DNA from: Monoraphidium neglectum
Lineage: Eukaryota > Chlorophyta > Chlorophyceae > Sphaeropleales > Selenastraceae
Length of the DNA stretch: 11,932 nt
Direction: 5' to 3'
NCBI RefSeq assembly: GCF_000611645.1
Contig: NW_014011842.1
Coordinates: 1 to 11,932, forward strand
The notes under the pieces: generated by a model
Told to the model about the DNA's origin: nothing
The model's input: only the letters and a program-made list of their open reading frames with translations
Databases searched by the model: none
Translations under genes and position numbers: made by a program
Shown: positions 1-11,932 of the stretch, piece by piece
How the letters are laid out: each line of letters begins with the position of its first letter
Numbering within the stretch: the first letter of the stretch is position 1

Positions 1-1
1 C

Positions 2-2947
2 GTCTCGTCGCCGGGCCCCGCGCCCGCGCCGCGCGCGACCGCCTCGTCGGACGGCGGCGAGGAGGCGTGCTGCGGCGCGGGCGGCGGCGCGCCGTGCGAC
101 GCGAGCTGCGGGGCGCGGCCGGGGTCGAGGGTCAGCGACCCCTGCTCGGCGGGGGGGCCGCTGCCAGAGGGCGTGCCGGCGGGCGGCGCCTTGGACCGCA
201 TCTATTCGCTGGTGAGCTTTAGCCGACGTCTCTGCTGCTTTAGCCGACCGGCATTTTCAGGCGCTTCTTGCACGGTGCAGGGCGAAAGCTGTGGGCATTG
301 CTCCTTCGCGCTCTGCCCCGGAAGGCACACACGCTGGTAATTCGCGGCATGCACCACCCCCTTGCGCGAAAGGATACGCCGCACAGGGGTTCGGGGCGCC
401 GTCAAGGATCCCGCTGACCGCCACGTGCAGAACACGCCCCTCCCCCCTTGACGCCTCCGCGTCGCCGCTGTCACTGCCGTCACCGCCGCACCGCAGGTGG
501 CCAAGTTCATGTACGTCATCAAGCACGTGTCCCTGCTCAACCCAGGTGCGCCCGCGCATCATCAGGCGGCCACGCCCCCCACATCATCTCCCGTGCATCC
601 TTTTTCGCCCCAGCCGCTCGTCCGAGACTGTTCCCCTTGACGTACAGATGGGCTTCACCTGCGCGGGCCGACCCGGGTGGCGCGCGACGGTCAGCCAAGC
701 ACGCCCCGGGGGCCGCTGCGCCCTCTGCCCAACCCCTGCCGAACCTCACCCCGCCACGCCGAATTCAAATCTGAAACTCTGCCGTTTCAGGCGCCATGTA
801 CCAGCTGATCGGCATCAACCTGGAGACGGGCAACCCCCAGGCCGCCTCTGATGAGTTCTGGCAGGCCGTGGTGGGGCAGCTGCGGCTCACGCCAAAGCAG
901 GTGCGCACGCGTGCCAGCTCGGCGCAGTGCGAGCTGTGTGTGTGTGTGTGGGGGGGGGGAGGGGGCTGCGCGTGCGCGTGCGCGTGCGCAGGTGTTGAAA
1001 GGCAGCCCGCAGTGCTGATATCGTGTATGTGGCTCAAAGGCGGACGCGGCCTTCCCCCTGAGGGTTGTGCAAGCAACAGGCCTCGCTGGCTCGTCGCTTT
1101 GGCGCGGCCGCGCCTGGAGCGCTCTGCTCCCGGCCGCCCCTTTGCAGCCGCGCCCCGCTGAGCTGGCTCTACCCGTGGCCCCCGCAGGTCGACGACGCGT
1201 GCGCCGCGTTTGAGCTGTACACATACCAGGCCTCAAAGTGAGAGGGCCTGCCGCGGGACATTTGTCGACCACACAGGGGTTTGGGGCCCGACAGCTGGGC
1301 TTGCATGTTGTGCGCCCCCCCCCCCTTTGCGGGGGCAACTTGCCCCGCTCTACCAGCTGCCTGGTTTGGGGCCGTGGATCGGTGTTCTGAGTTGCCCCAC
1401 GCTCACTAGCAGGGGTGGAACGGCCGGCGTGCGCAAGCGCTCGCGCCCCTTGTGCAGCATCCGGCAACACCTCACTACAGGGTTTACTACCCTGCGCTGC
1501 CCCAAAACCCCGCCCTCCAACCCTGCTGCACCTGCCCCTCTGCCCCAGGGTGCTGGCGGAGCGGCAGGAGCTGCACAACCGCCTCATGGGCCGCCCTTCG
1601 GACGCGCCCGCGCACGACACTGCAAACAGGTGAGCGGCGGGCACGACGGCGACGCCCCGGACAGCTCGCCCACGCCGCCGCCCGGCCGTGCTGCGACTCG
1701 CTTGAATCAAATTTGATCGGCAGCACTCCAAAGTCCCATACTGCTGCAAATACCCACGCGTGTGTCGCGCCTGACCCCACGCCGGCAGCCCCACATCCCC
1801 TCCCGCCCCGCCAGCGCCGCTTCACTGAGCCGCAACCCTTCATCACCCCCTGCTGGCCGCCCTCCAGCGTCGCCGGGCTGGCGGGGTCGAGCCCGCGCTG
1901 CTCTTCACTGGACGGGCCCGTGTGTCGGCTGGAAGTCCTGGAGGCGCTGGCGCGCAACCTCAAGAAGGAGCACTCCATGAGGTGCGGTATGATACGATAT
2001 GACGTAACGCGACACCACACCATCCCTTGTACCAGAAACATGCATGTTTTTTTCGCTCAAACGGCTGTAGTCGGCCACCACTTTTGCGTTGGTTAGCGTC
2101 GGGAGTCGAGGGCGCACGGCGGCGTGTTGGGCCGGCGCTGCAGTGTGTCGAGTTTTCGCGGCCTGGGCGCAGCTCTGCGCGGCCATTGGGTCGTTGGCCG
2201 AGCTGCTCCTTGGGCCGACGCCATGGCGCCACCCACACACCGCCACCCACACGTTGCCCCTCCAACCTACCCCCCCTTTAACCCCCCCCCCCCCCTCCCA
2301 GGCTGATGCTCAATTGCTTCTTCTACAACCGCGTGCTGACGGGGCTGCAGCTGTCGCAGGCCGCCGTCTTCTCCTTCCCTCTCTTCCCAGACGTGAGGCG
2401 ACGACAGCCAGCCCGCAGCCCGACCTGCGTTGCGGGCGCAAGCCCGCTTACATGCTTCGCAACATGTACAGGCACAATGAATCTAGGATTATGTGATCAG
2501 ATGCGGGCGCCCTTGGCCATGCTCGTCTGGCCTGCTCCGCAGAGTTCCTTTCAGTCCGCCTCTCAGCACGGGCACGATCCGCCTGCCACGCAATGCATCC
2601 ACGGCCACCCCCGCCTGACGCCCAAACCGCCGACCCGCGCACCCCCCTCCCCCCAGGTCTATGCCATGATGTGCGTCATCGCTGAGGACGGCGCCGCGCG
2701 CTCCCCCGCCGGCCAGCGGCGCCTCGTCTTCGCCCACCACGCCCAGGAGCTCCGGGACGCCGCCTCCAGCGCCGCCCGCGCGCGCGCCGCGCGCCTCGCC
2801 GGCGGCGGCGGCAGCGGCAGCGGAGGGTCCGGGTCGTTCGCGGGCAGCTTGGGCTCGGGCAGCTTCGGGGCGGCCGCCGGCGTCGCGGCGGCCGCGGCGG
2901 CGGCGAGCCTCGAGGCCGGGATAAAGCACGAGATGGAGCAGCTGTGA
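2..2947 (+). CDS. Putative transcription regulator, C-terminal part (bZIP-type family tentative), 8 exons, 5' truncated
   Basis: Exons, all phase-consistent: 2-211, 497-545, 791-900, 1188-1237, 1549-1629, 1868-1981, 2302-2392, 2657-2947 (stop TGA 2945-2947). Together they encode 331 residues in the window; the start codon lies to the left. Every intron has a GT start and CAG end. Residues 1-70 are low-complexity with a Cys cluster (EEACCGAGGG). Residues 71-166 look helical (VAKFMYVIKHVSLLNP, then a DEFWQAVVGQL segment, then LTPKQ, then LAERQELHNRL). Residues 185-235 hold an LEALARNLKKEH helix and end in a FSFPLFPD motif. The C-terminus is Gly/Ser/Ala-rich. From memory, the order LTPxQ / ER-x-x-L / NL-x-x-EH / YP-x-x-PD recurs downstream of the zipper in chlorophyte bZIP proteins. 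That is family recall, not a search, and no basic-zipper is visible here. Coding status is fairly sure; the function is a guess. The exon at 1868 uses the CTCCAG acceptor because the more upstream GCCAG breaks the frame. Confidence 0.72.
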
Positions 2948-5900
2948 ATGAGACGAGGCGCCCGGTGATCGGCGAAGGCGACCTGGCGAGCCGTGCACTC
3001 TATGTATGTGGGGTTGCTGTTCATTCAGAGTGGTGAAGGTCTGGTGAAGGTCTGGTTGCGGGCGGGGGAAAACACTGTGGATGGGTTGTTGAAGAAAGAC
3101 TTACGCCTGATATTTGGAGACGTTGCCGGAGACATTTCCTCGCACGCACGGCTCTGCGGCTCAACGCAGCGCCCGCCGGGGCGGGCGGCGGCGCGGACGC
3201 CGCCGCGAAGGGCGCGGCATCTCTGCGCGGGCGGCGGCGCCCCTCTGTTGGGCGATTGGCTTCCTATTCGTAGGGGATTGCAGGGAGGAGGGCGCCGGTT
3301 CATGCCGGCGCTGGCCCTGGGGCCCCGCCGCGCCGTGCCATATCGCTGGGCCGCCCATGGGACCCCACTTTGTTGCAATGTCGCGTCTGCCGCACTGCAC
3401 CCACGGCCAGCCCGGGGCCGGCAGAAGGTGTGCCCGGCGTTGCCACCGCCGCTCTTTCCTCTGCGCCAGCCCGCCCTCTACCCTGCCACCTCGCACCCCT
3501 GGCCCTGTCTCTCGCGCCGCCGCCATGCACTGCCGCACTGCTTTCGGCGACAGCGGCGCCTATACCTGCGCCCGCTTGAGCTGTTGCCCCCAGGTCAACA
3601 CTGGTCAACATTGGTCAACACTGGACCCCTGCACCAACCCCACTCGCGCGCGCGCGCGACCGGCCGCCCTCGCCTTGCGGCACGCGCGGCGCTGCCCGCC
3701 GCGACGCCAGCTGAAACCAAAGCCGGCGCGCCAGCCAGCCCGCCCCCTCCGCTCAGGGGGGCGCGCGCGGCCGCGGCCGTCGCCGCCCATCCTTTTGTCG
3801 CACGGTTGCTCCCGCGCCCTCCCCGGGGGGCGCCGTTTTGTGGGGCGTCCGGCCCTTCCCCGCTCCCCCGCACCACACAAATGTGCACATACACATGTAT
3901 GCGCGCTCGCGCGCGCATGACACGCGGCCGGCATGGCCGCCGGGCGCATCAGGGTTTTGGGCGCCGCGCGCACCTACCCGCGCGCACACCAGCAGACGGC
4001 GCCGCCGAGGCGCCGCAGGTTTTCTCAGGCCGACACGCGCTCCCCTCCTTGCCGCTCCCTCTGTTACACCGCACTGCACGCCGCGGGCGCCGCACCACCC
4101 GCGCGCCCCGGCCGGGCGCCCTTGCCCGCCCTCCTCCGAGCACGCGCCCCGCCCCTCTTCCCTGCACCTGGCGAGCGGCGGAGGCCGCCTGCCGGCCCCG
4201 CTCTTGGCGTGGTGGGCAAGAGGTGGGGAGGGGGCGGTCGTTTCGCAGTCCGCGCGCATCTGTTGCCCGGGCGCGCCCCAGCGTCGGCTCGGCCCGGCGG
4301 CTGGGGCCTAGGTTTTGGCGAAGACACACCTCTGAAGATGCCTTGAAGATCCTTTGAAGAGTCCCGAGCTGATGGCGCCGCGCCGCATCACTTCCGCCCC
4401 CGCCCCCGTGCGCGCAAGAGACGCGTCGCCGCCGCCGCAGCCGCCGCGTCCTGAAAGCAGCGCGCGCGCGAGAGCGGCGCCGCCCTCCGCCGGCGCGGCG
4501 CGCGGGACCCCTCATTCCCCCCGATCGCACTGTTTGGCGCCGGCGCACGCGCACGCGCGCGCAAGACTGCACGCGCACGCGGGCGGTGGCTGGCGATTAG
4601 CACCGACCTTTTCCTGCAACCAGGGCTCAAACGGCGCGGCTCCGGCCTGCCCAACATATATACACGCTCCCCGCGCCACAATAGGGAAGGGGGATGGGTG
4701 CGCACGCCGCGGCCCCCGCGGCCCCATATTGCCCCCACTTAAGTTACTGCACTTTTGAAACTCATTTGCATTGCGCTCCCGGGCGGCACCCACCCAGCAG
4801 GGCCCCCCGCACCATCACATACCCATGTACACCCCATCAGCCCGCAGGGCAATTGCGTGGCTGTACATTCTTACGCAAATGCATGCACGTGTAATCTCGT
4901 CATTTCTGGATTTGGACTGCAGCCGAGCCACTGCAAGCGCCACGGAGGAAGGGTTTGGGGTGGAGGTTGACACCGCCACCCGTCACATGCTCAGAGGTCA
5001 CCCAGGCGCCGCTGCTTGCTGCTGACTCATCATCGTCATCGATCGCATCTTGTAGATGGTTACCAGAAAGCACGGCAGTAACACCAATCTGCGCCAGGCA
5101 AAGCTGATAGGCCCGAGCAGCAGGGACTACAGCAGCACAGCGGGTTTGCATACAAGTCCAGGGCAGTGTATGCATGGCCATGCTTGCGCAGCACGGGCCC
5201 GCGAGCAGCGAGGCATCCACAGCATGTCTCTGCTGTAGCACCCGGTCGTATCACATAATGTAAGGGAATGTGCGACATCGCATTCGCAATTGGCGGGGGC
5301 ACAGCACCCAGTGTGATCGAGCGGCAGACACATTAGTCATGGGAGCAGGGCTGCTAGGCTACATTGACAGGGGGACCAGCAAACGTGGCGGCAGCAAATG
5401 AGAGATGCGCAGATTCGGGCGCGGCTTGAGGGTGACGTGTGGCCGCAGACAAGGGATGAGACAGCTGCAACGATAAAAAACAAACACATCCAGGCGGCGC
5501 GGCTGCAAACCAACCCTCCCGCGCGCCGTCCGACGCCGTTGCCGTTGCCGCCGCCGCCGCCGCCGCCGCGCGGCCGCCCAGTTGAGTCACCGGCGCGCGC
5601 GGCCTGGGCGCGCCTTGGGCCGGAGGGGCGGGGCGCAGGAGCCCGCGCGTGGACAAATGGCGGTCCAGTGGATTTGGGGGGGGGGCGTCTGCATCACAGC
5701 ATCACAGCACCACGTACTCGCTGAGCTTCCAGTCGCCGCCATAGACCGGCAGCGGCCGGAAGACACGCGCCTGGATGCGCTTGTCTGCGCCGGCTGCGTC
5801 CTTAGCCACAAAATCCACCCAATAGTTGGTGCCCGCCACGACCTGGGATGAGTTTCGGGTGGGTCGGGTCAAAGTCGGGAGGTTCGAGGGCTTGGTTGAG

Positions 5901-8427
5901 GTGAGGAGTGCTTGAAAGTGTTGGATTGAAAGAAGGATGGAACTTGAAAGGAGGGGTTTGGAAGTGGGTTCGAACGGAAGGTGCCAGGTTTTAGGGGGGG
6001 GGAGGTCTTGGTGCACATTGCTGGGTGGCGACGCATGCTGACGTGGGCATGGCAGTGAGTGCAGTCTTGGTGCGCCCGGCTGCCAGATATGGCAAACAGT
6101 CTCGACACCAACAGGCGGTCTTGGGAAGCCGCACCTGGGTGGCATAGGTGGTGACGGCCTTGAGCTTGAGGGGGCCACCCGTGACGCCCTTCGCGGCGTT
6201 GATCTGGGCCAACGCGACCTCGGCCGCCCGCGTCGCGTCCGCGTCCGCCGGCCGGCAGAACAGGCCGCCCGGCCGCCCCGCCACCGGGCACGTGAACAGC
6301 GGCGCTTTCGCCGCCGCCGTCGGCAGCCGCGCGGCCGGCGCAGGCGCGGTCTTGGCGGCGGGCGCGGCGGGCGCCACGGGCGCGGCGGTGGCGCCGAGCA
6401 GCGCGGCTTGCGGCGCGAGGGCCCACGCGGTGAGTGATTGTTGCCGCTGCAGATTTTGGTAGACCTTGGCCTGCACCACCGCCGCGTGACCGTCGGGTGT
6501 CGTGACCACAAACGTCAAAAAGTAGTTGAGCCCCGCGACCACCTGGGTCGCGTACGGCCGAGTCGTCGTGATGAACGTGGCCGGGCCCCTCGCGAACGCG
6601 CCGGCCGCGTTGATCTGTCTAAGAGCAAACGTCGCCGCCCGCTCCGCGTCGGGGTTGGGCCCGGCGCCCGCGCACGCGACGCCGCCTGCGGCGCCGGGCG
6701 CGCCGCAGGCATACAGCGGGCCGGCCGGCGCGGCCTTCGCGGACGCGGACGCGGCGAGCGCCGAGGTCGGGACGCGGCGGCTGCCCAGCAGCTTCAGGCC
6801 GCCCTGGGGCTGCACGAGCACCTCAGCCTGAAGCACGCCGTGGCCCCCTTTGGCATCCGCAAACGCGAAGGTCACAAACCGCCGTATGCTGTTGCTCGCG
6901 ACCTGGGTCCCATAGTTCAAGACAGACGAGACTGTGAGGGGCCCATTTCGCGGGGAGGGGCCGCCCAGGGCTTTGAGCGCGAAGGCGGCGGCGGCGGCGG
7001 CGTTGGGGTCGGGCACGTTGCAGGAGATGCCGCCGGCGACGACGACGCCGGGGGCGCGCGTGGAGAGCTGGGAGACGGGGCAGTCGAAGAGCGACTTGTC
7101 GGCGGCGCGGGCTGCGGCGATGGGGTTCGGTCGTGAGGGGAGTGGGGGGTGGGAGGGGTGTGGGGGTGAGTCAGGGGACAGTTGGTGTGAGAAAGGGTGA
7201 GAGCGGGCGGGAATGCCTGAGTAGGACCACTGGCGGAGGAACCAGCTACTGAGCACCGCAGCCAATCTCAAGCCCGACGGTCTCGCGGTGGGGTGCCAGC
7301 ATCAGCTGCAGCAGCAGACGGGCTCGAAGGCAGCGACTCGGGGCCCCCCTCCCGAGTCAGCAGCGGGCGGCGCTGGGTTCGACCGCATCCAACGGCAGCA
7401 TCAAGGGTGTGGCACCCAACATGCATGAAGTGTTGAACTCACCGACACACGCTAAAGCCAAGAGCACTGCCACTGCGAGCGGCTGGGCCATGCTTGTATC
7501 AATCCAATGACGTTGTCGCGTTCGGCGCTAGTATCATGAATGCGGCGAACTCATACGCTTCAACTCCTTGTTTTGCGAAGACGGCACTCGCTCACTCCCA
7601 GTGTTCAGCTTCACTTCGCATGGCAGCTGCTGCTGCCACTGTTGACAGCTGGTGCCTCTCACAAAGCACCGACACATGCACAACGACCCTGGCGGCGCTC
7701 TTCTTTGCACCTGCGTGTTCATCAATATGCTGTACAGTGTTTCACCAAGCATTTTGCCCGTCTCCTGCACGTGGCTAGTTTGAGTTTTTGCAAGCCGGCA
7801 GGCGCACCCAGAAGTGAGCAAGGTGCCTCACTTCGCAAGTGGCCGCACGGCCCCCAGAGCTCATGGCACCTAGCCCCAGCATCCCCCAACGCCAGAGGGT
7901 TGTGTGCACCATGGTGCTTTTGGACGCGGCAGGAGGGACGCGGCGTCAACAGCGGCTTCCGAACTGACCAGGTCGCAGGACGCGTGCGATCGGCGCGCAC
8001 GCATGGGGTGCGCTCACACGTGCATGCGGGCGTTGTGCGCTCTTGGAAAGCCTCAGTTTGCTCACTTGTAGCCACCTGCGAGCTGGCGCCAAACTTGGCA
8101 GGCCCGGGTGAAACAGGGAAGCGCAGACGCCGACGTGCGTTGTTACACTGAAGGGGGCGGCTTCCCCTTGGCGGCACCAAAAAAGGCGGTCAAGCTCATC
8201 TGCTTACCTGCAGAGCCCTTGCCGCCGCCCCGGCCGCTGCCGCCCTTGCCCCCTCGGCCCACAGAGCCCTTCCGCTTGCCACCCGTCGCCGCCTTGGGAT
8301 TGGCTCCGTTGCGTTTGCTGGGCAGCAGCTGCTGCTTCTGCGGCTCCTGCTGCTGCTCCTCCTCCTGCTGCTGCTGCTCCTCCTCCGGCTGCTGCTGCTG
8401 CTGCTCCTCCTCCTCCTGCTGCTGCTC

Positions 8428-8461
<34 letters not shown>

Positions 8462-11400
8462 TCCGGCTGCTGCTGCTGCTGCTGCTGCTGCCCGATTTCG
8501 ACGTCGCTGCCCGTCAGTCGCTTATGTGCCCCCTCGCGCAAATCCCCATCCGACCCTCTTTCTCTCTTCCCTGCCTGGCCGCCTCCATCCCCATGCTCCC
8601 CCTGCGGGGGCGGCGACGCCGCCCCCAGCCTGCCCTCCCTGTCGCCCGCACGCCCCCCGTCACCCGGCGCAGCGCCCGCACTCGCGCCAGCGCCAGCCGC
8701 AGCCGGCGCCGCCCCGACGGTGTCGCCCGCCCGCCGCCGCTTGGCCGGCGGCGCCCCTTCTTCAGATTTTGAACGGCTGCGAGCGCTCTCCTCGACCGGG
8801 CCGTGCGCCTGCGGCCCCTTTCCAAGCTCAGGCGCCCCCACGCTCGCTGCCGGCCCGTCCCCTGCCGCCGCCGCCGCCGCCGCCGCCGGGGCGATCGCGC
8901 TTGCCGCGGCGCCGGCGGCCCTCCCTCCTGCCCCCACGCGGCCCGGCCGCGCGCCAAACATTGACTTGATTGACCGCTGATTTGGGTCCACAAAACGGCG
9001 CTGCAGCTGCGCAAGGGTATGTGAGATCATACGGCAGTCAATCTCCAGCGGCGGCCCACAGTTTTACTGGTACTGTCGCTCGACACACAAACGCGGCGTG
9101 CCATGGGAGCGCGACCAACCGGGACTTTCGTTTGACTGAGGCTCCCTCCCTGCCATTCCTCCCTTGCACGGCAGCAGCTGCCTTAAGCCCAAGGTCGCGC
9201 CGATCCGCAGTCGTCCCCGTGCGCCCCGGCTGCCCCCTCTGCCCGCTCTCACCTGCAGCCACTCCCTGCAAGGCGGCCGCTGCGGCGCGGGGGGGTCCAG
9301 CCGGATGTCGCAGGTGACGGGGGCGTGGTCGCTCCAGGAGTGGGGCAGGTCGTACCTGGGGGAGGGGGTGAGAGTGTGTGTGTGTGGGGGGGGGTTATGT
9401 GTGAGCAAGGGGGGGCCACGGTTGTGTGTGGGGAGGGGTGTGGTGAGTGTGTGTGCGTGTAGAGAGGTCGTGTGTGGATGAATGAATGGGTGGCTTGGTT
9501 TGCGGGTTAGAGACCAGGCCGTCCGACCCTCCCACCACCACCACAGCCACCAGTGCCTGGACCCTGGCGCATGGCCCTGGCTGCGGAGCATGAATGGGGC
9601 GGCCCCGCCTCCTCAACTTCCCGACCGCCCGGCCCCCACCTGATCTCACACGCTTCTAATCTGTCCAGCAGGCCGGGCGACAGCATCACAAAGTCGATGC
9701 GGCAGCCCTGGGTCGCGTTTCCCGAGGCAGACGCGCACAGGGGCCGGGCGGTGAGCGCTCCGAGGTTGGGGGCGTTCGGGTCCGCGGCCGCGTAGCCGTT
9801 GCCCTGCGTGTCCCCCTGAGGCTCAAGCCACAGCAGGGGCGCGTCTTCACGACAGGGCGGACACTGGGGCATGCAAGGAGATCAGCCATGCAACTCCTCG
9901 GTTTGAAGAAAGCCAGCCAGTCTGCTGCAGGTATGCGGCAGGGTCGTCTCCGCGTTCGACCCCATTTGGAGTCGAGCGCCGGCCGCCTGCATCGATGCGA
10001 AACGGGAGCGAGGGCACCGGGCCTACCCGGTTGAAGGGGCGGGCGCTGGTCTTGGTGTCCCACACTGTGAACTTGTCGCAGTCATCGGGGTGCAGGCGCC
10101 GCCACGCGTCAGGGTAGGCGGCCATGAGGCCTGACGGGTTTTGTTCAGGGGAGGGGTGAGGTGCGGGTGCGCATTCAGTGTGTCTGTGTGCACGTGTGCG
10201 CACGCGCCTGAGGGCTCTAGCCTGCAGGGGAATCCACTCTTGACAGATTGTAAGCTTCTGTGCACACACGAGCTGCCGCCGGCACAACCTTTGCCTAGAC
10301 CTGGGTCGCACAGCTGAGCAGATGCATAGCCTGTCGCAGCAGGCCCCTCCACCACCACGCTCCCACCCCCACACACAGACCGGCCGCCCCTCCCTCCCAA
10401 CCCCGGCTCCAGGTATCGAGCCACGCCCCACGCCTCACCCCTCATGGCCGCCAATTCATCGCCCTCGTAGCACCCCTCCAGCGGCCCCGCCCCAGGGTAC
10501 AGGTCAGCCTGGTGGGGGGCCACATTGAAATCACCCACCGCAATGACCTGGCGGGGTGGGCGGGGCGACGGGTGACGCGTACCGTCGGCGAGCGAGTGCG
10601 GGTAAGGGGGTGGGGCACAGGGGGGGGCTCGGTGTGAAGGGGTCAGAGTGGGATCGCGGGCGGCGTGGGCGCCGCAGTACAAGCGGCAGTTGGGGGAGCG
10701 CCTGCCACGCCACGCTCGCGCCACTCGGGAAGCCGGTCGAGACGGGCGCGAGGCAGGGGAGGGGGAGCAATCGCTGCAAGATCGCCGCAGTTGCAGCGCG
10801 CGCCGGTGCGGGTCGGGTGCGACACGCAGCGCTGGTGCGCCCGCTTGCGCGGCGCGGCGGCCGCGCTGTGGGGTTTTGGCATGGTGCCGAAAGCCTGGGT
10901 CTGTGCCTCATTATGCAGGTGTTTGCGTGCATCTGTGCAATCATATAATTGTATGCATGTAAACGAGTGTGTATGTGCATATATATGCCTACTATATATA
11001 CATAGGTACTATATATATACAGGTACAATATATATATACAGGCACTATATATATACAGGTACATACTATATATGTACGTAAGCGCACCTGCTTGCCCTGG
11101 GCTGACAGCTCGTCCATCTTGTCCCTGAGCCGCCCCAGGAACCGCAGCTTGTATTCCAGCCGTTCGCGCGCAGGGCGGTCCCCGGCATTGGGCACGTAAC
11201 TGGGGGGTGCAGAGGGCAGGCGGCGCGGGCGCGGGGGCGGACGCAGGCGCCCAGGGCGGGGATGAGGGGGGGGGCGCGGGCGGGGGGCTTGAGCCAACGG
11301 GCAGGGCGTTGGCGCGTGTTGAATTATTGGGGGGAGGGCGGGAATGCCGAGAGCCGCGATGCACGCAGGGGCCGGGGGTGGTGTTCGCCTTGCGCCCTGT

Positions 11401-11932
11401 TGGGCCGCAAAGGGACCACGCTGCAGCTGCGCGGTGTGGGCCGCCCCAAGCAAGTTTAAATTGACAAAACAACAAATGGGCCTCATTGGCCGGATCAGAG
11501 CCACCAAAATCTTGCTCCGACAGGCCCCAACGCACGCCGCCCGTGTCTTCGCGCCGGCCGCACTCACACGTTGACGACGGCGAAGGGCCCGTGGTCGGTC
11601 ACGACAGCCCGGCCCTCGCTGCAGCCGAGGCCGTCGGCTTCTGCGGCGCGCGGCCCCCAGGGGGGCGCGGCGCACCAGGTTGTGACCCCGCTGTAGCCCT
11701 TTCGCTCGTCAGAGGTCGCCCAGTATGACTGGGGGCGATTGTAATGGATTCACACAAGTGAGGCGGGCAGGGGCGGCCGAGGGGACGACGGGGCGCCCTG
11801 CGCTCTGCTGCCCGCTCGAGGTCAATGCTGCCAGCGCAGCGGAGCGCAGCCAGGGTTTTGCTGCAACCGGGTGTTTGGCCGTTTGGCCACCGCACCTCGT
11901 ACCCCTCGACGCAGGCGAGATCGCGCGTGATC

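Overview
The window reads as nuclear DNA from a GC-rich, intron-rich eukaryote, most likely a green alga (Chlorophyta). The reasons are short exons (about 50-160 bases) separated by GT-AG introns of roughly 155-630 bases, strong G/C preference at third codon positions, abundant GT, G-run, GCGTGC and CTG simple repeats, Ala/Gly/Gln-rich protein segments, and a possible TGTAA polyadenylation signal of the type used by green algae. I cannot name the genus. There is no sign of an operon, CRISPR array, rRNA, tRNA or insertion sequence.

Three genes can be assembled by joining exons with matching phases. (1) Left, plus strand, 2-2947: the last eight exons of a gene whose 5' part lies outside the window. 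Its helical C-terminal blocks resemble the region that follows the leucine zipper in many chlorophyte bZIP-type regulators, but no basic-zipper is in view, so the family is tentative. (2) Centre, minus strand, 7491-5702: a complete three-exon gene for a secreted 388-residue protein made of a signal peptide and three cystatin-like domains, two with an intact QVVAG inhibitory loop. (3) Right, minus strand, 11932-8143: the C-terminal eight exons of an AP endonuclease 2 (APE2/APEX2/Apn2)-type DNA repair nuclease of the exonuclease III fold. It has a long disordered tail, two PCNA-interacting (PIP) boxes and a Gln/Glu tract.

Genes 1 and 2 converge on a 2.75 kb stretch (2948-5701) with no supportable gene. 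It holds a few short direct repeats and a TATA-like box. Genes 3 and 2 lie head to tail, separated by 651 bases that must contain the 3' end of the nuclease gene and the promoter of the cystatin gene. The three genes have no evident shared pathway: a probable regulator, a secreted protease inhibitor and a nuclear repair enzyme.

The points most worth a second look are all in the nuclease and cystatin genes. The nuclease has a second PIP box at its extreme C-terminus where many relatives carry a GRF zinc finger, and a near-perfect splice donor lies immediately before that box. It also has two in-frame splice acceptors 156 bases apart beside a catalytic motif. The cystatin has a Cys pair at the start of every domain and an intron that splits QVVAG in only one of the three. 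No expression or homology data were available, so the exon joins rest on splice consensus, phase and family motifs.
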